From Bacteroidota bacterium (GTDB lineage: Bacteria > Bacteroidota > Bacteroidia > Chitinophagales > Chitinophagaceae): a stretch of 5,315 nt of DNA. Positions 1 to 5,315 of this stretch are shown here, in pieces (within the stretch, counting starts at the first letter, position 1; every line of letters begins with the position of its first letter). The notes below the pieces were generated by a model. That model saw nothing but the letters and a program-made list of their open reading frames with translations, was not told the DNA's origin and made no database searches. The translations under genes and the position numbers were made by a program. Where the stretch lies: assembly GCA_023427575.1 (NCBI GenBank), contig JAEZAY010000541.1, positions 1 to 5,315 of the forward strand, read 5' to 3'.

Positions 1-1
1 G

Positions 2-898
2 CGTACAACCTCTACAAACAATGTGCGTTATCCTGACACCCGGATGGGGGTAGAGCAGGTTCTGGCCGATGCTTTTCAAAGGGCTACTGAATATCAGAAA
101 GAAATGAAGGCTGCCGAAGCAAACAATAAAAAGAAGGGATCAAAACCGCTTTCCGTGCGCCGCGATCTTGAACTGGATGCATTGGTAGAAATTCTGAACA
201 ACGAACGTTTCATCACCTGCCATTCTTATGTGCAAAGTGAGATCACCGCCGCGCTTCGGGTTGCCGATAAATACGGGTTCAAATTCAATACCTTTACGCA
301 TATCCTGGAAGGTTATAAAGTTGCCGATAAGATGAAGGAGCATGGCTCAGCAGCTTCCACCTTTTCCGACTGGTGGGCATATAAGAATGAGGTAATGGAC
401 GCTATTCCGCAAAATGCCGCTATCATGCATAAGGTTGGGTTAAATGTTGCGATCAATTCAGATGATGCTGAAATGGCCAGAAGACTGAACCAGGAAGCGG
501 CCAAATCAGTGAAGTACGGAAATATCTGTGATGAAGACGCCCTGAAAATGGTAACGCTGAATCCCGCCCGCATGCTTCATATTGAAGACAGGGTAGGATC
601 TCTTCGCAGCGGTAAAGACGCTGACCTGGTTTTATGGTCCGACAATCCACTGAGCATTTATGCCAAAGCGGAGAAAACCATTGTAGATGGTATTGTTTAC
701 TTCGATCGGGAGAAAGACAAAGAAGCAAGAGCCTCCATTGCAAAGGAAAGAAACCGCCTTACCCAGAAGATGCTGGGTGAAAAAAGAGCAGGTGGTCCGG
801 TGCAGGCTCCGCGTGCCAGCATGGAAATCATGCATACATGCAGTGATCACCTGCACGAGCATGGCTTATTGGTAATTGATGCCGACGAACAGTTTTAA
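2..898 (+). CDS. Metal-dependent amidohydrolase, C-terminal part (5' end outside window)
   Basis: This is the C-terminal 298 residues of an amidohydrolase-superfamily enzyme of the imidazolonepropionase-like type (COG1228-like). The family hydrolyses C-N bonds in amides, cyclic amides or peptides; the substrate here cannot be read from sequence. The frame is open to the left edge (2-22 reads RTTSTNN), so the GTG at 23 is not a credible start. Visible metal-site residues are a His in ITCHSY (221-223), a His in FTHILEG (299-301) and an Asp in NSDDAE (461-463), matching the strand-5, strand-6 and strand-8 ligands. The strand-1 HxH should lie upstream. After these come the TLNPARML and GKDADLVLW landmarks (about 550-640) of the C-terminal beta-sandwich. 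A Lys-rich charged stretch (about 90-165) precedes the first His. The tail is His/Cys-rich (HTCSDHLHEHG, about 831-863). It is followed 16 nt later by a related gene. Family assignment is secure; substrate and full length are unknown. Confidence 0.92.
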   Translation, partial: RTTSTNNVRYPDTRMGVEQVLADAFQRATEYQKEMKAAEANNKKKGSKPLSVRRDLELDALVEILNNERFITCHSYVQSEITAALRVADKYGFKFNTFTHILEGYKVADKMKEHGSAASTFSDWWAYKNEVMDAIPQNAAIMHKVGLNVAINSDDAEMARRLNQEAAKSVKYGNICDEDALKMVTLNPARMLHIEDRVGSLRSGKDADLVLWSDNPLSIYAKAEKTIVDGIVYFDREKDKEARASIAKERNRLTQKMLGEKRAGGPVQAPRASMEIMHTCSDHLHEHGLLVIDADEQF

Positions 899-914
899 TT
901 TTAAATCTTCTGTA

Positions 915-974
915 ATGAAAAAATTGCTGATATATATATCGTTGTTCATCGTACTGATGAATCATTCTTATGCG
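915..974 (+). other. Signal peptide coding segment of the second amidohydrolase
   Basis: The first 20 residues have a KK basic start, a hydrophobic core (LLIYISLFIVLM) and a small-residue end (SYA), with Q following. This fits Sec signal peptidase I cleavage at A20|Q21. There is no Cys after the cleavage point, so it does not look like a lipoprotein. The protein is expected in the periplasm or outside the cell. This segment is also the main reason for placing the start at 915. Confidence 0.85.
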
Positions 975-2225
975 CAGGATAACATCTATCCCGGTGCCGC
1001 ACAAACGAAAACCACCGCCATTGTAAATGCAACCATTCATACCGGGAATGGCCAGGTGATCGAGAATGGAACAATTGTTTTTGATAAGGGAAAGATCACG
1101 GCGATCGCTGCTAATCTGAGTGCACCTGCCGGAGCAGTTATAATAGACGCGAAAGGCAGGCGGGTTTACCCGGGCCTGATTTTGTCAAATACCGATCTGG
1201 GTATTAAAGAAGTGGGTGCGGGAACCAGGGCAACGAACGATTTTGCTGAATTGGGAGATATTAATCCGAATGTACGCGCCATCGTAGCCTATAATACCGA
1301 CAGCAAGATCATCAACACGCTTCGCACCAATGGAATACTGCTGGCGAACGTGGTTCCTGCCGGCGGGCTGATCAGCGGCAGTTCTTCGGTAGTGCAACTC
1401 GATGCATGGAATTGGGAAGATGCCGCCTATCATATGGATGGGGGAGTCCGGTTTAATATGCCGAATTTGTTGAACCGTCCGAATCCTTTCGCGGCTCTCT
1501 TTGGTCGTCCGCAAAATGAAGACGTTATAATAACATCCCTTGAAAGAATTGAATCAGTGCGTTCCTATCTGCGAGAAGCAAAAGCGTACGCGTCGGAAAA
1601 AAGTTCAACCGCAACCAATCTGAAATATGAAGCGCTTACCGGTTTATTCAACAAAACAAAAAAGTTATTTGTTTATTGTAACCTGGTGAAGGAAATGCTG
1701 ATCGCCATTGATTTCAAAAAAGAATTTGATCTTGACCTGGTAATCGTTGGCGGCAGTGAAAGCTACCAGATAGCAGACCTGTTAAAGCAGCATGAGATTC
1801 CGGTCATCCTGAACCAGATGCACAGTCTGCCTACCATGATGGATGATGATGTTGACCAGCCGTATAAAACCCCGGCCGAACTGCAGAAAGCGGGAGTGTT
1901 GTTTGCGATCACCGATTCCGACGCGCAAACAAGAGGCCGCAACCTGATGTTTAATGCCGGCACCGCGGTAGCCTATGGATTATCGAAGGAGGAAGCGCTG
2001 GCAGCCATCACTGCAAATCCCGCTAAGATTTTGGGAATAGATAAAAAAGCCGGAACCCTCGAAGTTGGAAAAGATGCCAATATCGTGATCAGTACCGGCG
2101 ATATTCTAGACATGAAAAGCAGCGTGGTGACCGACGCCTTTATTCAGGGCCGCAAGGTGGAGATGACCGACAAGCACAAACAGTTGTACGATCGCTATAA
2201 TCACAAGTACGGAATCGGACATTAA
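915..2225 (+). CDS. Exported amidohydrolase-fold protein lacking the HxH metal motif (probable pseudoenzyme)
   Basis: A complete 436-residue protein, about the usual length for single-domain members of the family. The ATG at 915 is chosen because it starts directly with a signal peptide (MKKLLIYISLFIVLMNHSYA, likely cut before Q21). In-frame TTG/ATG codons at 876 and 879 would overlap the previous gene and bury the signal. No Shine-Dalgarno is visible, which is normal in Bacteroidota. Family landmarks are present: an N-terminal beta-sandwich segment (VNATIHTGNGQVIENGTIVF, 38-57), VYPGLI (84-89), the TDSD region (333-336), NAGTAVAYGLSKEEAL (347-362), NPAKILGI (368-375) and GKDANIVI (385-392). 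The canonical PGLIDxHxHxG is instead PGLILSNTDLG: the two metal-binding His are N92 and D94, and the Asp before them is L90. The strand-5 His position reads FVYCN, with Tyr. Catalysis of the usual kind is therefore doubtful. The frame is intact and undamaged, so this is not a decaying gene. It is probably co-transcribed with the upstream amidohydrolase and may be its structural or regulatory partner (inference). Confidence 0.94.
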   Translation: MKKLLIYISLFIVLMNHSYAQDNIYPGAAQTKTTAIVNATIHTGNGQVIENGTIVFDKGKITAIAANLSAPAGAVIIDAKGRRVYPGLILSNTDLGIKEVGAGTRATNDFAELGDINPNVRAIVAYNTDSKIINTLRTNGILLANVVPAGGLISGSSSVVQLDAWNWEDAAYHMDGGVRFNMPNLLNRPNPFAALFGRPQNEDVIITSLERIESVRSYLREAKAYASEKSSTATNLKYEALTGLFNKTKKLFVYCNLVKEMLIAIDFKKEFDLDLVIVGGSESYQIADLLKQHEIPVILNQMHSLPTMMDDDVDQPYKTPAELQKAGVLFAITDSDAQTRGRNLMFNAGTAVAYGLSKEEALAAITANPAKILGIDKKAGTLEVGKDANIVISTGDILDMKSSVVTDAFIQGRKVEMTDKHKQLYDRYNHKYGIGH

Positions 2226-2241
2226 TCCATCAGACATTTAA

Positions 2242-2280
2242 TAATAAAAAACCCCGCTTTTAAGGCGGGGTTTTTTATTA
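2242..2280. terminator. Bidirectional intrinsic terminator between convergent genes
   Basis: A perfect 16-bp inverted repeat: 2242-2257 pairs with 2265-2280 around a 7-nt loop (TTTTAAG). The inner six pairs are CCCCGC/GCGGGG. The outer ten are A/T, giving AAAAAA before the stem and TTTTTT after it. Read on either strand, the hairpin is a GC stem followed by six U, so it can end transcription of the amidohydrolase unit (stop codon ends 16 nt before the stem) and of secA (stop codon ends 15 nt before the stem). The rest of the 70-bp gap is short AT-rich spacer with no promoter I can defend. Confidence 0.95.
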
Positions 2281-2295
2281 ATTGCTTTCCGGAAT

Positions 2296-5200
2296 TTAGT
2301 TTTCTCTTCCGTGGCAGTTTTTATATTTCTTACCACTGCCACAGGGGCAAAGATCATTACGTCCGATCTTGGGTCCCACTTTAACGGGCTCCTGTTTCAC
2401 TGTTGAAGGATCGAAATAATCGTTTTCATTCGCGCCATAATCATCGCCCCGGCTATCAATTTCTTCCTTGTTCACCTGCATCTTGCTCATATCCGTTTTT
2501 TGCTCTCTGCCTTCCCGGATATTCTGGGTATTCTGTTCTACCGGAATACTGCTATGACTTAAGAAACTTACGATCTGACGATTTACATCGGCATCCATTC
2601 TTTTAAACAGATCGAATGCGGTGATCTTATAAATGACCAGCGGGTCTTTCTGTTCAAGATAGGCTGTCTGCACACTTTGTTTTAAATCGTCCATCGCACG
2701 CAGATGTTCTTTCCAGGTTTCATCAATGATAGCCAGGGTGATCTGGCGTTCCAGCGCACTTACAAGTTCCCGGCCTTCCGAATCAACGGTCTTGTTCAGA
2801 TTGGATAAAACCTGGATCCCTTTTTTGCCATCAGTGAAAGGAACAACCACATTTTCAATATGCGCGCCCTGTTGCTGACGGATATTTTTAAATACGGGAA
2901 TGGCGTTCTTTCTCAGATCATCCATTTTCTGCTGGTAACGCTGAACCGCTTCCGTATATAATTTTTCACTGAGTGCGTTGGCGGCCGACTTCTCAAATTC
3001 CTGCTGGCTAATGCTGCTATCGAGTCCGAAGTTCACAATCACGGCCAGTTTAAACCCTTCATAATCCTGTTGTTCCTGAAATGAGCTAATCAGACTTTCG
3101 GCAACAACATAAAAAGCATTGTCCAGGTCAAGAGCAAGTCGCTCTCCAAAAAGGGCGTGATTTCTTTTCTTGTAAACAACATTCCGTTGTTTATTCATTA
3201 CGTCATCATATTCCAGCAAACGCTTCCGGATTCCGAAGTTGTTTTCTTCCACTTTTTTCTGCGCGCGTTCAATACTTTTAGTGACCATGCTGTGCTGGAT
3301 CACTTCGCCTTCCTTATAACCGAAGCGGTCCATGATGGAAGCAATCCGCTCACTGCCGAAAAGGCGCATCAGATCATCTTCCAGCGAAACATAAAACTGT
3401 GTTGTGCCCGGATCGCCCTGACGGCCTGCACGACCACGAAGCTGTCGGTCTACCCGGCGACTTTCATGTCGCTCTGTACCTATAATAGCCAGACCACCGG
3501 CTTCTTTAACTCCGGGTCCGAGTTTAATATCCGTACCCCGACCGGCCATATTCGTCGCGATGGTAATTGCTCCGGGAAGTCCTGCTTCGGCTACCACCTG
3601 GGCTTCACGCGCGTGCTGTTTTGCATTTAATACATTATGCGGAATCTTTTTGCCATGCAGCATTTTGCTAAGCAATTCACTCACTTCCACCGAAGTGGTT
3701 CCTACCAGAACAGGCCGGCCAGCATTGCGCAAGGCTTCGATTTCATCAATGGCCGCCTTGTATTTTTCCCTTTTCGTTTTATAAACCAGGTCCTGATTAT
3801 CGATGCGGATCGCGGTTACATTGGTTGGAATGGTAACAACATCCAGTTTATAGATATCCCAGAATTCACCGGCCTCCGTTTCAGCGGTACCGGTCATACC
3901 GGCCAGCTTGTGATACATCCGGAAATAATTCTGAAGGGTAATGGTGGCATAGGTTTGTGTGGCCGCTTCGATCTTCACATTTTCCTTGGCTTCGATTGCC
4001 TGATGCAATCCATCGCTGTATCTTCTTCCGTCGAGGATCCGGCCCGTTTGTTCATCAACGATCTTTACCGCTTCATCCATCACCACATACTCAACATCGC
4101 GGTCGAATAATGTATAAGCCTTGAGTAACTGCTGAACCGTATGAATCCGATCTGCCTTCACTGTATACTCGGTGAGCAGTGCTTCTTTCTGAACAAGTTT
4201 TTCCTCGGGGCTGGTTTCGGATTTATCAATATCGGCCAGCAGAATTCCAATATCCGGCAGCAGGAAAAAGTCGGGATCTTCCCCGGCCTTTGTAATGGCC
4301 TGAATTCCCATATCGGTCAGATCAACGGCATTGTTTTTTTCATCGATATGGAAATACAATTCCTGATCCACTTTTGGCATTTCCTTTTGCTGATCGGCGA
4401 GATAATAATTCTCCGATTTCTGCAGTTTCACCCGAACACCCGGTTCACTTAAAAATTTTATCAGGGCGCTGTTCTTGGGCAAACCTCTGTATGCGCGCAT
4501 CAGCGATAAGCCGCCACTTTTCGGATCATCATCGCCTTCGCTAAATTTTTTCTTAGCATCATTCAGGTATTTATTGGTTACCTGCTTCTGCATTTCAACC
4601 AGTCTTTCAACTCTTGGTTTAAGAATATGATACTGTTGTTCATCGCCTTTAGGAACCGGTCCCGAAATAATCAGGGGAGTTCGCGCATCATCGATCAGTA
4701 CGCTGTCGACCTCATCCACCATGGCATAATGGTGTTTGCGCTGCACCATCTCATCCGGGGTATGCACCATGTTATCGCGGAGGTAGTCGAATCCAAACTC
4801 GTTATTGGTTCCATATATGATATCGGCCTGGTATGCTTTTCGGCGATCATGGCTGTTAGGCTGGTGGCGGTCGATGCAATCTACCGTTAGCCCAAGCCAT
4901 TCATAAATGGTTCCATTCCATTCAGAGTCACGTTTGGCGAGATAATCGTTCACCGTAACAATATGCACTCCCTGTCCTGAAAGCGCGTTCAGGTAGGCAG
5001 GCAGTGTAGAAACCAGCGTTTTACCTTCACCGGTAGCCATCTCGGAGATCTTGCCCTGGTGAAGAACGATACCACCAATGAGCTGCACATCGTAATGCAC
5101 CATATTCCAGGTGATCAGATTACCACCCGCTGTCCAGGAGTTTTTATAGATGGCTTTATCGCCCTCAATCCGGACATAATCCTTGCGAACGCTGAGGTTG

Positions 5201-5315
5201 CGGTCGTGATCGGTAGCGGCTGAAACCAGCTCGGAATTTTCTTTAAAGCGACGGGCTGTTTCTTTCACAACCGCAAATGCTTCCGGTAAGAGCTGGTTAA
5301 GAACCTCCTCCAGCT
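2296..5315 (-). CDS. secA: Preprotein translocase ATPase SecA (N-terminus outside window)
   Basis: SecA is the cytosolic/membrane-peripheral ATPase that pushes unfolded preproteins through SecYEG. About 1005 residues are visible. The reading frame continues past the GTG at 5268 to the right edge as [20 protein letters not shown], so the real start lies beyond the window, with perhaps 60-110 residues missing. Walker A ([13 protein letters not shown] at 5017-5031) and DEVD Walker B (4705-4716) mark NBD1. The preprotein cross-linking domain follows, then NBD2 with TNMAGRGTD and the arginine-finger segment [13 protein letters not shown] (3406-3444). The helical scaffold and two-helix finger come next ([11 protein letters not shown]); a Tyr at 2659-2661 aligns with the finger-tip Tyr794 of E. 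coli SecA. A charged linker leads to the C-terminal zinc-binding SEC-C motif (CPCGSG...CH, 2311-2352), which in E. coli contacts SecB and ribosomes. Compared with E. coli it has extra segments at about 5104-5244 and 4360-4587, and lacks the variable insert in NBD2. It is transcribed toward, and terminated by, the shared hairpin. Confidence 0.99.
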   Translation of the reverse strand, partial: LEEVLNQLLPEAFAVVKETARRFKENSELVSAATDHDRNLSVRKDYVRIEGDKAIYKNSWTAGGNLITWNMVHYDVQLIGGIVLHQGKISEMATGEGKTLVSTLPAYLNALSGQGVHIVTVNDYLAKRDSEWNGTIYEWLGLTVDCIDRHQPNSHDRRKAYQADIIYGTNNEFGFDYLRDNMVHTPDEMVQRKHHYAMVDEVDSVLIDDARTPLIISGPVPKGDEQQYHILKPRVERLVEMQKQVTNKYLNDAKKKFSEGDDDPKSGGLSLMRAYRGLPKNSALIKFLSEPGVRVKLQKSENYYLADQQKEMPKVDQELYFHIDEKNNAVDLTDMGIQAITKAGEDPDFFLLPDIGILLADIDKSETSPEEKLVQKEALLTEYTVKADRIHTVQQLLKAYTLFDRDVEYVVMDEAVKIVDEQTGRILDGRRYSDGLHQAIEAKENVKIEAATQTYATITLQNYFRMYHKLAGMTGTAETEAGEFWDIYKLDVVTIPTNVTAIRIDNQDLVYKTKREKYKAAIDEIEALRNAGRPVLVGTTSVEVSELLSKMLHGKKIPHNVLNAKQHAREAQVVAEAGLPGAITIATNMAGRGTDIKLGPGVKEAGGLAIIGTERHESRRVDRQLRGRAGRQGDPGTTQFYVSLEDDLMRLFGSERIASIMDRFGYKEGEVIQHSMVTKSIERAQKKVEENNFGIRKRLLEYDDVMNKQRNVVYKKRNHALFGERLALDLDNAFYVVAESLISSFQEQQDYEGFKLAVIVNFGLDSSISQQEFEKSAANALSEKLYTEAVQRYQQKMDDLRKNAIPVFKNIRQQQGAHIENVVVPFTDGKKGIQVLSNLNKTVDSEGRELVSALERQITLAIIDETWKEHLRAMDDLKQSVQTAYLEQKDPLVIYKITAFDLFKRMDADVNRQIVSFLSHSSIPVEQNTQNIREGREQKTDMSKMQVNKEEIDSRGDDYGANENDYFDPSTVKQEPVKVGPKIGRNDLCPCGSGKKYKNCHGREN

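Noticed and set aside
23..25. GTG as the start of the first gene
   Set aside because: The frame is open to the window edge, and the protein would lack the N-terminal half of the barrel, including HxH. It is an edge truncation.
876..914. Upstream in-frame TTG/ATG starts (876, 879) for the second amidohydrolase
   Set aside because: They overlap the previous gene and would put 12-13 polar residues ahead of a clean signal peptide that begins at the ATG at 915.
929..940. Palindrome GATATATATATC as a possible operator
   Set aside because: It lies inside the signal peptide codons (Leu-Ile-Tyr-Ile-Ser) downstream of the start and is explained by coding of hydrophobic residues.
1836..1855. ATG/GATG short tandem repeat
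   Set aside because: It simply encodes the Met/Asp run TMMDDDVD in the second amidohydrolase; it is too short and imperfect to be a meaningful repeat.
915..2225. Second amidohydrolase as a decaying pseudogene
   Set aside because: The frame is full length with no stop or frameshift, and the signal peptide and all non-catalytic family landmarks are intact. Loss of the metal motif alone suggests a pseudoenzyme.
3157..4890. Several plus-strand open frames opposite secA
   Set aside because: They lie entirely antisense to a well-conserved SecA frame, match no family I recognise and have no start context; they are coding shadows.
5266..5268. GTG as the start of secA
   Set aside because: The upstream codons to the edge read LPEAFAV, a conserved SecA segment, so the gene continues outside the window.

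Overview
The window looks like ordinary chromosomal DNA from a Bacteroidota bacterium, probably Chitinophagales/Chitinophagaceae-like. This is a recollection-based inference. It rests on a SecA with the long inserts I associate with that phylum, a start codon without a Shine-Dalgarno sequence ahead of the second gene, and a short signal peptide ending in ..YA|Q. Base composition looks moderate and even throughout, and I see no mobile element, CRISPR array, tRNA or rRNA.

Layout. From the left edge to 898 (+) runs the C-terminal part of a metal-dependent amidohydrolase; its N-terminus lies outside the window. After a 16-nt gap comes a complete 436-residue exported amidohydrolase-fold protein (915-2225, +). 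It has the fold's sequence landmarks but has lost the metal-binding HxH pair, so it is probably a pseudoenzyme partner or a strongly diverged member. The two genes are very likely one transcription unit. A 70-bp convergent gap (2226-2295) holds a perfect 16-bp inverted repeat with A/T tracts on both flanks, a textbook bidirectional terminator. From 2296 to the right edge, on the minus strand, lies almost all of secA, the ATPase motor of the Sec pathway, missing only its N-terminal end.

How the genes relate. The amidohydrolase pair and secA are convergent and separately transcribed. The only visible link is trivial: the second amidohydrolase carries a signal peptide and would be exported through Sec. 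I found no evidence of a novel system. The best lead is the tandem of an apparently active amidohydrolase and an apparently metal-site-less one. Next come the Bacteroidota-type inserts in SecA and the symmetrical terminator.
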